This document shows, piece after piece, positions 1 to 8,915 of a DNA stretch of 64,000 nt. The stretch comes from Ketobacter sp036337295 (GTDB lineage Bacteria; Pseudomonadota; Gammaproteobacteria; Pseudomonadales; Ketobacteraceae). The DNA lies in the NCBI GenBank assembly GCA_036337295.1, contig JAYZEN010000010.1, positions 18,395 to 82,394 of the forward strand. Reading direction: 5' to 3'. The notes under the pieces were generated by a model. It saw only the letters and a program-made list of their open reading frames with translations, searched no databases and was not told the origin of the DNA. The translations under genes were made by a program, and so were the position numbers. Numbering within the stretch: the first letter of the stretch is position 1; every line of letters begins with the position of its first letter.

Positions 1-1163
1 GCACCCCGTTCTCCCGCGGTGGTGATGGGCGCTCCCCCCTGGGCCCGGCCCTGCGGGAATACATTCTCTGCGAAGCCATGCACGCCCTGGGGGTTCCCAC
101 CACCCGCGCCCTGGCGGTGGTGAGCAGCGGTGAGCCGGTGCTGCGCGAACGGGCCGAGCCCGGCGCGGTGTTCACCCGGGTGGCCGCCAGCCACATCCGT
201 GTGGGCACCTTCCAGTATTTTGCCCTGCGCCAGGATAGCGAAGCCCTGCAGGCCCTGGCGGACCACGTGCTGGAACGCCATTACCCCACCATCGATCGCA
301 CCGCCGACGACCGCTACCTGCAACTGTTCAGCGCCATTTGCCAGCGCCAGGCGCAGCTGATCGCCCAATGGCTGCAATTGGGCTTTATCCACGGGGTGAT
401 GAACACCGACAACATGACCGTCAGCGGCGAGACCATCGACTATGGACCCTGTGCCTTTATGGACGCCTTCAGTGCTGGAAAAGTGTTCAGCTCCATCGAC
501 CAGGGGGGTCGCTACGCCTACCAGAACCAGTCCGCCATCGGTCAGTGGAACCTGGCCCGGCTGGCCGAAGCCATGCTCACCCTGTTCCCCGGGGATGAGG
601 ACGAAGCGGTGGCAGCGGCCACCACAGTGCTGAAAGAATTTGCCGATGTGCACGGCCAGGCCTGGCAACAGGCCATGGGGCAGAAACTGGGCTTTGGCGG
701 GGTGGAAGCGGGGGATTTACAGCGCATCTCGGCCCTGCTGGAGCTGCTGGAGCAGGGCGGGCTGGACTACACCCTGTTCTTCCGCCGCCTGTGCAAGGTG
801 ACGCAGCCGGAGCAGGATCGCAGCGACCTGCTGGCCCTGCTGACGCTACCGGATTGCCGCAACTCCGCCGCCATGGAGCGCAACCTGCACGAATGGCTGG
901 ACGAGTGGCAACAGCAGTTGCGCCAGCGGGAGCCCGACCCCACCGCCGTGCAAAGCCGCATGCTGGCTGCCAATCCGGCCATCATTCCCCGCAATCACCG
1001 GGTGGCCGAAGCCATTGCGGCAGCCGAAGCCGGTGACTATGCCGTGTTCGAGAACCTGCTGGCGGCCCTGGCACAGCCTTATGCGGAACTGCCCCAGTTT
1101 GCGGCCTACCAGGAACCGCCGCAGCCGGCGCAACGGGTGCACAGGACTTTTTGTGGTACTTAA
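1..1163 (+). CDS. selO: SelO/YdiU protein adenylyltransferase (pseudokinase AMPylase), 5'-truncated by the window edge
   Basis: The reading frame is open from base 3 and gives 386 residues of the C-terminal part; the family is usually about 480-490 aa, so roughly the first 100 residues lie outside. The visible part begins with FSRGGDGRSPLGPALREY and carries the metal/nucleotide site, HGVMNTDN followed by IDYGPCAFMD, the SelO counterpart of the kinase catalytic and DFG segments. It ends in TFCGT; a Cys near the C-terminus is the bacterial equivalent of the selenocysteine position in animal SelO. Known family role: transfer of AMP from ATP to Ser/Thr/Tyr of target proteins, linked to redox stress. 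It stands alone, with a 185-bp gap before the antiporter operon and no terminator I can see. Confidence 0.95.
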   Translation, partial: TPFSRGGDGRSPLGPALREYILCEAMHALGVPTTRALAVVSSGEPVLRERAEPGAVFTRVAASHIRVGTFQYFALRQDSEALQALADHVLERHYPTIDRTADDRYLQLFSAICQRQAQLIAQWLQLGFIHGVMNTDNMTVSGETIDYGPCAFMDAFSAGKVFSSIDQGGRYAYQNQSAIGQWNLARLAEAMLTLFPGDEDEAVAAATTVLKEFADVHGQAWQQAMGQKLGFGGVEAGDLQRISALLELLEQGGLDYTLFFRRLCKVTQPEQDRSDLLALLTLPDCRNSAAMERNLHEWLDEWQQQLRQREPDPTAVQSRMLAANPAIIPRNHRVAEAIAAAEAGDYAVFENLLAALAQPYAELPQFAAYQEPPQPAQRVHRTFCGT

Positions 1164-1348
1164 TGGTAGCAGCGCATAATGGCGGAACCTGAGCCCGGTC
1201 CCGCCCCATTTCCCAGCTACACTTTCCTTGATGGCAAGCGCCACCACAGGAAGGGCAAGCGCCGCAATCTGACGGTTGCCATAAATTCATGTTATCTTTT
1301 CGGTTTGATAAATAAGAATAATTTCATTACGACGAGGCCTCCGGTCGA

Positions 1349-4144
1349 ATGAGTGTGTTATGGATTCTGTTGCTGCCCATGATGGGCATTTTGCTGCCCG
1401 TGCTGTTCGGAAAATCGGGTCGCACTCCCACCGCCTGGCTCACCGCCATCATGCCTGCCGCCGCCCTGGGCATGCTGCTGCAAATGGCCCCCATGGTGTT
1501 TTCCGGCCAGGTGCCCATGTTCACCCTGCCCTGGGTGCCGCTGCTGGGGCTCAATATCTCCCTGCATCTGGATGGCCTGGCCTTCCTGTTCTGCCTGCTG
1601 ATTCTGGGCATCGGCCTGCTGGTGATCCTGTATGCCCGCTATTATCTGTCCGATACCGACAACATGGGGCTGTTTTACGGCTACCTCCTGTTTTTCATGT
1701 CCTCCATGCTGGGGGTGGTGCTGTCCAGCAACCTGTTGCAACTGTGGCTGTTCTGGGAGCTCACCAGCATCAGCTCCTTCCTGCTGATCAGCTTCTGGTG
1801 GCATAAAACCGAGGCCCGCAAGGGCGCCCGCATGGCGCTGACCGTCACCGGGGCGGGGGGATTGGCCCTGCTGGGGGCGCTGATGCTGATCGCCCACGTC
1901 ACCGGCACCTACGAACTGCGGGAAGTGCTGGCCATGGGGGACGTGGTCCGCGCCAGCGAATACTACCCCTACATTCTGGCCCTGTTTTTACTGGGCGCCT
2001 TCACCAAATCCGCCCAGTTCCCATTCCAGTTCTGGCTGCCCCACGCCATGGCCGCGCCCACCCCGGTGTCCGCCTACCTGCACTCCGCCACCATGGTCAA
2101 AGCCGGGGTGTTCCTGATGGCCCGCTTTTACCCGGTGCTGGCGGGCACCGAATACTGGTTTGTGGTGGTGTCCCTCACCGGCATGGCCACCATGCTGCTG
2201 GGGGCCTACATCGCCCTGTTCAAGCACGATCTGAAAGGCCTGCTGGCCTATTCCACCGTCAGCCACCTGGGGCTCATTACCCTGCTGCTGGGACTGGGCA
2301 CCGAGCTGGCAGCCGTGGCGGCGGTGTTCCACATCATCAACCACGCGGTGTTCAAGGCCTCCCTGTTTATGGCGGCGGGCATCATCGACCACGAATCCGG
2401 CACCCGTGACATGCGCAAACTCAACGGCCTGTGGAACTACATGCCCTGGACCGCCACCCTGGCCATGGTGGCCGCGGCGTCCATGGCCGGGGTGCCGCTG
2501 CTGAACGGCTTCCTCTCCAAGGAAATGCTGTTCACCGAAACCCTGCACCAATACACCCTGGGGGCCCTGTCCTGGTGGATTCCCCTGCTGGCCACCGCCG
2601 CCGGCGCCTTTGCCGTGGCCTATTCCCTGCGCTTCATGCACGATGTGTTCTTCAACGGCGAGCCCATCGACCTGCCCAGAACCCCCCACGAGCCGCCGCG
2701 CTACATGCGGGTGCCGGTGGAAATCCTGGTGGTGCTGTGCCTGCTGGTGGGGATCTTCCCCCAGTTCATGGTGGGGGACATGCTCAGCATCGCCTCACAG
2801 GCGGTACTGCAGAAAGCAGAGCCGGGTTACAGCCTGGCGGTGTGGCACGGTTTCAACTTTCCGCTGCTGATGAGCGCCCTGGCGGTGGGCGGCGGGCTGG
2901 CCCTGTACCTGAACCGGCGCCACCTGTTCAGTTTTCAGGATCAGTTTGTGGATCACGATGCCAAGTACGTGTTTGAAAGCCTGGTGCAGCAGATGATCAA
3001 CCGGGTCTCCACCCTGCACAGCTGGATCGACAACGGCTCCCTGCAGCGGGCCATGTTCCTGATGATCCTGCTGGCCCTGATGGTCAGCGCCGTGCCCCTG
3101 TTCAACCTGGTGGACGCCATCGGCACCCACCCGCAGCTGCCCATCAACTGGGTGGTGGGTTTCTGCGCCGCCCTGATGATCGCCGCCACCTTTGTCACCC
3201 TGTGGTGGAGCCACCGCCGGCTGGTAGCCCTGATCGCCCTGTCGGTGGTGGGCCTGATCGTCTCCATCGCGTTCACCTATTTCTCGGCACCGGATCTGGC
3301 CCTCACCCAACTCTCGGTGGAAGTGGTCACCATCCTGCTGTTTCTGCTGGCGCTGTTCTTCCTGCCGCAAAAAAGCCCCACCATCGACAGCCCGCTGTCC
3401 ATCATCGTGCGCGACTTCAGCGTGGCGGCCCTGTTCGGCAGCGTCATCGGCACCATCTGCTACGCCATGCTCACCCGCCCCCTGGACAGCATTTCCGACT
3501 TCTTTATGGAGAACAGCAAACCCGGCGGCGGCGGCACCAACGTGGTCAACGTGATCCTGGTGGACTTCCGCGGGTTTGACACCCTGGGGGAAATCACCGT
3601 GCTGGGCATTGCCGCGTTGGGCATCTACAAAGTGCTGGCGCAGATGCTGGTGTTCATGCCCTCGGCGGACAGCAAAGGCTATCGCTGGTCGAAGGAGACC
3701 CACCCCTTCCTGCTGGCGGTGGTGTCGCAAAGTCTGTTGCCGTTAGCGCTGCTGGTGTCTGCCTTTATCTTCCTGCGCGGCCACAACATGCCTGGCGGCG
3801 GTTTTATTGCCGGATTGATCACCGCCATTGCATTAATTCAACAATACGTGGCCCACGGCGTGGTGTGGATGAAAGGGCGTATGCCCATCAACTACCTGGG
3901 GCTGATCGCCAGCGGCCTGTTGATTTCCACCCTGTCCGGCTTGGGCAGCTGGGCCTTTGGCCGCAACTTCCTCACCACCTGGTTTGATCATTTCCACTTG
4001 CCGTTAATCGGCGAGTTTGAGCTGGCCAGTGCCATGGTGTTTGATTTTGGCGTGTACCTCACGGTGATCGGCGCCACATTGTTGATTCTGGCGAACCTGG
4101 GCAAGCTCACCACCAGTGAGCGCCTGCGGGACGGAGGCCACTGA
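1349..4144 (+). CDS. mrpA: Mrp/Pha Na+(K+)/H+ antiporter subunit A fused to subunit B
   Basis: 931 aa and almost entirely hydrophobic. The N-terminal two thirds are a NuoL/MrpA-type proton-translocating domain (HAMAAPTPVSAYLHSATMVK, then LKGLLAYSTVSHLG). After the MrpA C-terminal helices (YFSAPDLALTQLSVEVVTILL) comes an MrpB-like domain with RGHNMPGGGFIAGLITA, at about residues 770-925. The A-B fusion is the pattern of 'group 2' Mrp/Pha operons, which have six genes for seven subunits. Subunits A and D are thought to be the ion-translocating units of this inner-membrane complex, used for Na+ and alkali tolerance. GAGG lies about 11 nt before the ATG. The stop overlaps the mrpC start by one base (TGATG). 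Confidence 0.96.
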   Translation: MSVLWILLLPMMGILLPVLFGKSGRTPTAWLTAIMPAAALGMLLQMAPMVFSGQVPMFTLPWVPLLGLNISLHLDGLAFLFCLLILGIGLLVILYARYYLSDTDNMGLFYGYLLFFMSSMLGVVLSSNLLQLWLFWELTSISSFLLISFWWHKTEARKGARMALTVTGAGGLALLGALMLIAHVTGTYELREVLAMGDVVRASEYYPYILALFLLGAFTKSAQFPFQFWLPHAMAAPTPVSAYLHSATMVKAGVFLMARFYPVLAGTEYWFVVVSLTGMATMLLGAYIALFKHDLKGLLAYSTVSHLGLITLLLGLGTELAAVAAVFHIINHAVFKASLFMAAGIIDHESGTRDMRKLNGLWNYMPWTATLAMVAAASMAGVPLLNGFLSKEMLFTETLHQYTLGALSWWIPLLATAAGAFAVAYSLRFMHDVFFNGEPIDLPRTPHEPPRYMRVPVEILVVLCLLVGIFPQFMVGDMLSIASQAVLQKAEPGYSLAVWHGFNFPLLMSALAVGGGLALYLNRRHLFSFQDQFVDHDAKYVFESLVQQMINRVSTLHSWIDNGSLQRAMFLMILLALMVSAVPLFNLVDAIGTHPQLPINWVVGFCAALMIAATFVTLWWSHRRLVALIALSVVGLIVSIAFTYFSAPDLALTQLSVEVVTILLFLLALFFLPQKSPTIDSPLSIIVRDFSVAALFGSVIGTICYAMLTRPLDSISDFFMENSKPGGGGTNVVNVILVDFRGFDTLGEITVLGIAALGIYKVLAQMLVFMPSADSKGYRWSKETHPFLLAVVSQSLLPLALLVSAFIFLRGHNMPGGGFIAGLITAIALIQQYVAHGVVWMKGRMPINYLGLIASGLLISTLSGLGSWAFGRNFLTTWFDHFHLPLIGEFELASAMVFDFGVYLTVIGATLLILANLGKLTTSERLRDGGH

Positions 4145-4557
4145 TGGAATTTACCTTTTCTTTGGGGGTTGGCGTGCTCACCACCGCCGGCATTTACCTG
4201 ATGCTGCGGGCGCAGACCTTTCCGGTGATACTGGGGCTGACCTTGCTCTCGTACGCCGTCAACCTGTTCCTGTTCGCCAGCGGCCGCCTGACCGTAAACG
4301 GCGCAGCCATTGTGGGGCAGAGCCAACACTACGCCGACCCGCTGCCGCAAGCCCTGGTGCTCACCGCCATCGTGATCGGCTTTGCCATGACCGCCTTTGT
4401 GCTGATCCTGTCGTTGCGCGCGCGCTCGGATCTGGGCAACGATCAGGTGGACGGGCGCGAACTGCCGCCGGAACGCAGCGCCATGGAAGAAGCCCTGGCC
4501 GGCAAGATCGAAAAGAACAGCGCGGCCCAGAAAAAAAATAAAAGGAACAGAAACTGA
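4144..4557 (+). CDS. mrpC: Mrp/Pha antiporter subunit C (NuoK-like)
   Basis: 137 aa with three hydrophobic segments in the first 95 residues, matching the small NuoK/MrpC family (MLRAQTFPVILGLTLLSYAVNLFLF; QALVLTAIVIGFAMTAFVL). The C-terminal 40 residues are hydrophilic and Lys-rich (KIEKNSAAQKKNKRNRN), a cytosolic tail somewhat longer than in many homologues. Start and stop each overlap the neighbouring gene by one base (TGATG at both junctions), implying translational coupling and fixed stoichiometry with mrpA and mrpD. It is an inner-membrane component of the antiporter. Confidence 0.94.
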   Translation: MEFTFSLGVGVLTTAGIYLMLRAQTFPVILGLTLLSYAVNLFLFASGRLTVNGAAIVGQSQHYADPLPQALVLTAIVIGFAMTAFVLILSLRARSDLGNDQVDGRELPPERSAMEEALAGKIEKNSAAQKKNKRNRN

Positions 4558-6044
4558 TGCTGCAGCATTTACCGGTTCTGCCGCTGCTGATTCCCCTGCT
4601 GGCGGGCACCCTGTTACTGATGCCACCCCTGGCCAACACGCTGGAGCGGCAACGCCGGGCGGGCACCCTGTTTGCCCTGCTGCAACTGGCCGCCGCCGTG
4701 GCCTTGTTGCTGCAGGTGCATCAGCACGGCAGCCTGATGTATGCCATGGGGGAGTGGCGCCCACCCTTTGGCATCGTGCTGGTGGCCGATCGGCTGTCCA
4801 CCATGATGTGCGTGCTCACCGCCTTTCTGTTGTTGTGCGTGCAACTGTACAGCAGCGCCAACGAGGATCAGAAAGGCAAGTTCTTACACCCGCTGCTGAT
4901 GTTTCAGGCCCTGGGGATTCAGGGGGCGTTTCTTACCGGCGACATCTTCAACCTGTTTGTGTTTTTTGAAGTGCTGCTGATTGCCTCGTACGCCCTGTTG
5001 ATCCACGGCGGCGGCGCGCAAAAAACCCTGGCCAACGTGCACTACGTCATCCTCAACCTGGCCGGGTCGGCGTTGTTCCTGTTTGCGCTCGGTATCATGT
5101 ACGGCACCTTCGGCACCCTCAACATGGCGGACATGCAACAACGTGCCGCCCAGATCGACGCCAACGATGTGCAACTGGCCAAAGCCGGCGCCATGCTGTT
5201 GCTGGTGGTGTTCGGCCTGAAATCCGCCATGATGCCGCTGCACTTCTGGCTGCCCCGCGCCTATGCCGCCGCCCCGGCACCGGTGGCGGCCCTGTTCGCC
5301 ATCATGACCAAAGTGGGCATCTACAGCCTGTGGCGGGTGCACGGCACCATCTTTGGTGACAGCGCCGGTGATCTGGCCAACATCGCCCAACCCTGGCTGT
5401 GGCCCCTGGCCTGGCTCACCCTGGTGGTGGGCATCATCGCCACCCTGGCCAGCAAAACCCTGCGGGAGCTGGTGGCCAACCTGGTGATCGTCTCCATCGG
5501 CAGCCTGTTGCTGATGGTGGCCCTCAACACCCGCGAGGCCACCGCCGGCGCACTCTACTACCTGGTGCACAGCACCCTGGCCACCGCACTGATGTTCCTG
5601 CTGGCGGGATTGGTTGTGCAGCAACGGGGCAAAGCCGAAGATCGCTTTGTGCAATCGCGCCCGGTGGCCCAACCGGCATTGCTGGGGGGATTATTTTTTC
5701 TGGGGGCATTGGCCCTGATCGGCATGCCGCCCATCTCCGGCTTTATCGGCAAAGCCCTCATGCTGAAAGCCGCCCTGACCAGCCACCAGATCCTCTGGAT
5801 CTGGCCACCCATCCTGGTGGGCAGCCTGGCAGCGCTGATCATGCTGTCCCGCGCCGGTGGCACCCTGTTCTGGCGCACCCGGGGCGAGAACACCGACCCG
5901 GCCCGGGCCCACCCCGCCCAACTGGTGGCCGTGGTGTTACTGATGCTGAGCCTGCCGTTGATGGTGGTGCTGGCGGGCACCATCACCGAGTTCACCCAAC
6001 TGGCGGCAGAGGAAATGCGGATGGAGGTGAAAAGCGGTGCTTAA
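4557..6044 (+). CDS. mrpD: Mrp/Pha antiporter subunit D (NuoM/NuoN-like)
   Basis: 495 aa, polytopic. It carries the antiporter-type core: DIFNLFVFFEVLLIASYALL (a conserved Glu in the TM5-like helix), GLKSAMMPLHFWLPRAYAAA (a conserved Lys near the discontinuous helix) and HSTLATALMFLLAGL. Length and order are as expected for MrpD, the second putative cation/proton-translocating subunit. The start overlaps mrpC by one base, and the 3' end overlaps the mrpE GTG start by eight bases. Confidence 0.95.
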   Translation: MLQHLPVLPLLIPLLAGTLLLMPPLANTLERQRRAGTLFALLQLAAAVALLLQVHQHGSLMYAMGEWRPPFGIVLVADRLSTMMCVLTAFLLLCVQLYSSANEDQKGKFLHPLLMFQALGIQGAFLTGDIFNLFVFFEVLLIASYALLIHGGGAQKTLANVHYVILNLAGSALFLFALGIMYGTFGTLNMADMQQRAAQIDANDVQLAKAGAMLLLVVFGLKSAMMPLHFWLPRAYAAAPAPVAALFAIMTKVGIYSLWRVHGTIFGDSAGDLANIAQPWLWPLAWLTLVVGIIATLASKTLRELVANLVIVSIGSLLLMVALNTREATAGALYYLVHSTLATALMFLLAGLVVQQRGKAEDRFVQSRPVAQPALLGGLFFLGALALIGMPPISGFIGKALMLKAALTSHQILWIWPPILVGSLAALIMLSRAGGTLFWRTRGENTDPARAHPAQLVAVVLLMLSLPLMVVLAGTITEFTQLAAEEMRMEVKSGA

Positions 6045-6525
6045 AAAACTCTTCCCCATGCCATTACACAGCGTGCTGCTGTTGATCGTCTGGTTACTGT
6101 TGAACGACCTCAGCGTTGGCCACCTGGTGCTGGGCCTGATCCTGGCCATCAGCATTCCCTGGGTGGCCGCCCCCCTGAGTGATCCCCACGCCCGTGTCAA
6201 AAAACCCCTGCACGCCCTGCGCTACATCCTCATGGTGCTGGGGGACATCGTGGTCTCCAACTTTGAAGTGGCCGGCCGCATCCTGCGCTCCAACAAACAT
6301 TTAAAACCCGGCCTGATTGCCCTGCCACTGGACCTGACCGGGCACTTTCCCCTGGCGGTACTGGCCAGCACCATCTCGCTGACACCGGGCACCGTGAGCG
6401 TGGACTTTTCCGAAGACATGAAATGGCTGTACATCCACGCCCTGCACGTAGACGACGAACACAGCCTGATTGAGCGGATCAAAGCCCGCTATGAAGCACC
6501 ATTAAGGGAGATATTCGCATGCTGA
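6037..6525 (+). CDS. mrpE: Mrp/Pha antiporter subunit E
   Basis: 162 aa with a GTG start inside the end of mrpD. The short hydrophobic N-terminal helices (MPLHSVLLLIVWLLLNDLSV) are followed by the MrpE signature region: RYILMVLGDIVVSNFEVA, then LASTISLTPGTVSVDFSED. MrpE is needed for full assembly or activity but does not belong to the complex I-like part. The gene overlaps mrpF by seven bases, so the C-D-E-F block is read as one coupled unit. Confidence 0.94.
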   Translation: MLKKLFPMPLHSVLLLIVWLLLNDLSVGHLVLGLILAISIPWVAAPLSDPHARVKKPLHALRYILMVLGDIVVSNFEVAGRILRSNKHLKPGLIALPLDLTGHFPLAVLASTISLTPGTVSVDFSEDMKWLYIHALHVDDEHSLIERIKARYEAPLREIFAC

Positions 6526-6788
6526 CCACCGTATTGATGATCGTCTCCGTCATGGTGGGACTGGCCCTGGTGCTGAACACCATCCGCCTGCTGATCGGCC
6601 CCTCCACCGCCGACCGCATCCTGGCGCTGGACACCCTCTACATCAACAGCATCGCCCTGATCGTATTACTGGGCCTGTACTTTGCCAGCGACATGTATTT
6701 TGAATCCGCCCTGCTGATCGCCATGCTGGGCTTTGTCAGCACCGCCGCCCTGGCCAAATACATGCTGCGCGGTGACATCATTGAATAG
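6519..6788 (+). CDS. mrpF: Mrp/Pha antiporter subunit F
   Basis: 89 aa with three TM segments, typical MrpF length. The family signature is visible as LLIGPSTADRILALDTLYIN and ESALLIAMLGFVSTAALAKY. The acidic and basic residues around the first loop (ADRILALD) are conserved in the family. It starts inside the end of mrpE and is followed after 23 bases by mrpG. Confidence 0.94.
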   Translation: MLTTVLMIVSVMVGLALVLNTIRLLIGPSTADRILALDTLYINSIALIVLLGLYFASDMYFESALLIAMLGFVSTAALAKYMLRGDIIE

Positions 6789-6811
6789 GCAACCCACCCA
6801 ACGGAGGCAAC

Positions 6812-7174
6812 ATGATTTTCTGGCTTGAAGCGTTCGCATCTTTTCTGTTGCTCACCGGCGGCGTGTTCATCCTCATCGGCGCCCTGGGCATGGTGAAACT
6901 GCCGGACTTTTACACCCGCCTGCACGCGCCCACCAAAGCCACCACATTGGGCATCGGCTGCATCCTGGTGGCCTCAGTCATGCTGCACGCATTACGGGGG
7001 GAGGGCTTAAGCATCCAGGAACTGGTCATCAGCTTGTTCCTGTTCATCACCGCACCGGTGTCGGCCTATATGGTGGCGAAGGCCGCGTTGCAACGGCGCA
7101 CGCCGTTTAAGGAAGGCACGGTGAATGAGGAGATGAGTAAGGATATTTTGGTAAGGCGGGCGCCGAAGGGGTGA
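6812..7174 (+). CDS. mrpG: Mrp/Pha antiporter subunit G, last gene of the operon
   Basis: 120 aa with three TM helices. Family features are GVFILIGALGMVKLPDFYTR LHAPTKATTLG in the first half and ELVISLFLFITAPVSAYMVAKAAL in the second. A good ribosome-binding site (GGAGG) lies 6 nt upstream of the ATG; this is the only clear intergenic RBS inside the operon. The hydrophilic tail ends in RRAPKG. No convincing terminator follows; the next sequence is a fragment of an unrelated ABC transporter. Confidence 0.94.
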   Translation: MIFWLEAFASFLLLTGGVFILIGALGMVKLPDFYTRLHAPTKATTLGIGCILVASVMLHALRGEGLSIQELVISLFLFITAPVSAYMVAKAALQRRTPFKEGTVNEEMSKDILVRRAPKG

Positions 7175-7221
7175 TTGTTGCCTTGCGTTGAGATCGGAGC
7201 CGCCGCCTAAGTACACATACA

Positions 7222-7383
7222 AAATCCCTGCTGCAACTCAAAGGCGACATCACCCTGGTAGTGATCGCCCATCGCCTTTGGACCATTACCCAGGCCGATA
7301 GTATTCTGGTGATGCGTCAGGGGGAGACTGTGCAGGTGGGTGGGCATCGGGAATTGAATCAGTTGCAGGTGGTTGGGGTGTGA
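7222..7383 (+). pseudogene. C-terminal relic of an ABC exporter ATPase domain
   Basis: Translation of this stretch gives SLLQLKGDITLVVIAHRL, then TITQADSILVMRQGETVQVG and a stop. This is the H-loop (IAHRL) and last strand region (ADSILVM..GE) of type-I exporter or bacteriocin-type ABC transporters. No start codon, Walker A, signature or membrane domain precedes it; mrpG ends 47 bases upstream. About 54 codons survive. I read it as the left-over 3' end of a gene lost by deletion or by insertion of the adjacent AT-rich segment. Confidence 0.75.
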
Positions 7384-7486
7384 CCGTTGGGTAAGCTCCA
7401 AATTTGTGTGGATTTACAGTAGACAAGCGTCTCTTAATTAAAGAGTATCAAGGACATACAGGATCTTCCGGTATTTGCATGCCTAG

Positions 7487-8344
7487 ATGAAGCGAGATAA
7501 GTCGATGCAAAACATATCAGACACATCACCTATAAAGGAATATATAGTTCTATTTATATGTAGCTTTACAGCTGCAGCTATCTTTTATGGTGTTCTTGAA
7601 TCGAGTGGTACGTTTGACTCAAAAGGTATGCAATTAGGTGGCGCAATAGCTGGGTTTTTAATTGTACTTATTGTTTCGCATCGTATTCTGGCTTCAATTC
7701 ACAAGCAAAAGTCAGAAAGCGCGAAAGACAAAGAGATTGTTCTGCGCGATAAAAAAATTGATGAGCTTCAGAATGAAGTTGACAAATTGTTGATGGGAGG
7801 ATTGCCTGACATTGTCTGCCCGACTGGTTATGAGGTTGTGTTTTCAAGAGACCACGGACTCGGCTTTTCTAGGCCTTCTGATTGGTTTGTGCATCAGGAA
7901 AAATATCTGGGTGTATTTTTGAAACCAATGCATGTTGAAAGTAGCGGACTGAACTTCCAGGGAAATATCGTAGTTACAGCAACAAACATAGAAAGTCCCG
8001 ATTTTCTAAAAAATTTGATCTCGCGAGGGGTTTTGCAAGAAGGTGAGAAATTTAGTATTACAGATGAGGTATTAGTGGAACCACTATTAGCATCGGCGGC
8101 ACACCTTAAGGCGAAAGAAATTTCCCGTGAATCAGCATATTTTAACGGAATAAAAGGTATACGCTACAAAGCCCGCTACTGCCGGAATGAAGCACAAAAA
8201 CAGTACAATATAATGGATGCAATTACCATTTATTTTGATAGAAAGGAACAAATATTTATATTTTCCTGCCATGAGTCCGAGGAACTTTTTGAAAGCACAA
8301 AAGAAACCTTCGACAAAGTGTTATCAACTATAAAGCTAGTATAG
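7487..8344 (+). CDS. Hypothetical two-TM membrane protein with coiled coil and soluble C-terminal domain
   Basis: Not recognised. 285 aa; a second ATG six codons in (MQNISDTSP) is an equally possible start. Two TM helices at about residues 20-40 and 47-67 form a hairpin. A charged helical linker rich in Lys/Glu follows (about 70-95, ending DELQNEVDKLLMG), then a roughly 185-residue soluble domain starting at PDIVCPTGYEVVFSRDHG. Base composition is clearly AT-richer than the flanking antiporter operon, and codon use is unlike it (many AAA, ATA, TTT), which suggests transfer. It precedes the nuclease-NACHT gene on the same strand, but 571 bp separate them, so an operon is uncertain. Confidence 0.75.
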   Translation: MKRDKSMQNISDTSPIKEYIVLFICSFTAAAIFYGVLESSGTFDSKGMQLGGAIAGFLIVLIVSHRILASIHKQKSESAKDKEIVLRDKKIDELQNEVDKLLMGGLPDIVCPTGYEVVFSRDHGLGFSRPSDWFVHQEKYLGVFLKPMHVESSGLNFQGNIVVTATNIESPDFLKNLISRGVLQEGEKFSITDEVLVEPLLASAAHLKAKEISRESAYFNGIKGIRYKARYCRNEAQKQYNIMDAITIYFDRKEQIFIFSCHESEELFESTKETFDKVLSTIKLV

Positions 8345-8579
8345 CCTTAAGCTGCTACTTCATATGACACATGTATTTTTGCTAACTTCATAACTCGCTG
8401 AAGCAATCGAACCAACCACACTGAGCAAGACGCTAGCATGCTCTCCAGATGGTTTTGGGATATCTAAAGATATAAAATTGAAAAAAGTACTCTGTGGGTA
8501 AAGGCTATTAGATTATCTAAAGCGGATTGCATAGATTTTCAACCTATATTTTCTACATTCAGCAAACTGGTTTCCAAAA

Positions 8580-8693
8580 ATGCATAGTGGAGTGTTTGCT
8601 GCAGAGCGTTTGGGTGAACAGAAAACCGCAGCAGAGAACGACCAACTAACTCAGCTTTTAGAGCGTGTCAACAACCTACAAGTGCGGCTTTAG
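8580..8693 (+). CDS. Possible small or relic ORF, 37 aa
   Basis: ATG to TAG with 37 codons. The middle reads AAERLGEQKTAAENDQLTQL, a Gln/Glu/Leu-rich heptad-like helix. No ribosome-binding site is evident and nothing is recognised. It may be the tail of a lost coiled-coil protein rather than a real gene. Confidence 0.15.
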   Translation: MHSGVFAAERLGEQKTAAENDQLTQLLERVNNLQVRL

Positions 8694-8860
8694 TTTTGTT
8701 TTTGAATGAGGCCAAAAGCGACAAGATCTAACTGAGTGCCATCTAGTCAGGATTGCAGGTGTGAGCATCTTAAACAGTTCAACTAAATCATGATGAAGTA
8801 TTCGTTAGAATTCAGTGCCAGATAAAAAAGCGGATCCATCAAATGCTTGCAGTATGCAAT

Positions 8861-8881
8861 AAGCATTAAGCATTAAGCATT
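8861..8881 (+). repeat. Three tandem copies of AAGCATT, upstream of the nuclease-NACHT gene
   Basis: AAGCATT is repeated three times without interruption at 8861, 8868 and 8875, followed by AAGG. It lies 35-55 bases before the GTG start of the 894-aa gene, where a promoter or operator would sit. Slippage in such a short direct repeat could alter promoter spacing, but this is inference. Confidence 0.7.
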
Positions 8882-8915
8882 AAGGTTAAATAATAATCTT
8901 GCTAGGGTTTTTAAT

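Larger units (their letters stand above)
8345..8915 (+). other. AT-rich 571-bp intergenic stretch inside the island
   Basis: There is no gene of normal size and no recognisable RNA. It holds a 37-codon ORF with a helical, coiled-coil-like composition (8580-8693) and, just before the next gene, three tandem copies of a 7-mer. The rest is AT-rich sequence with stops in all frames, consistent with decayed DNA or a long promoter region for the 894-aa gene. Confidence 0.5.

Noticed and set aside
1165..1348. Sigma-70 promoter for the mrp operon (TTGCCA near 1276)
   Set aside because: No -10 hexamer at acceptable spacing could be picked with confidence.
1358..6300. Several long minus-strand ORFs opposite the mrp operon (e.g. 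1358-1897, 1988-2689, 2795-3730, 4884-5672)
   Set aside because: Their translations are low-complexity Gly/His/Gln-rich readings of the codon-biased sense strand. No RBS, no family features, and the plus-strand genes are certain.
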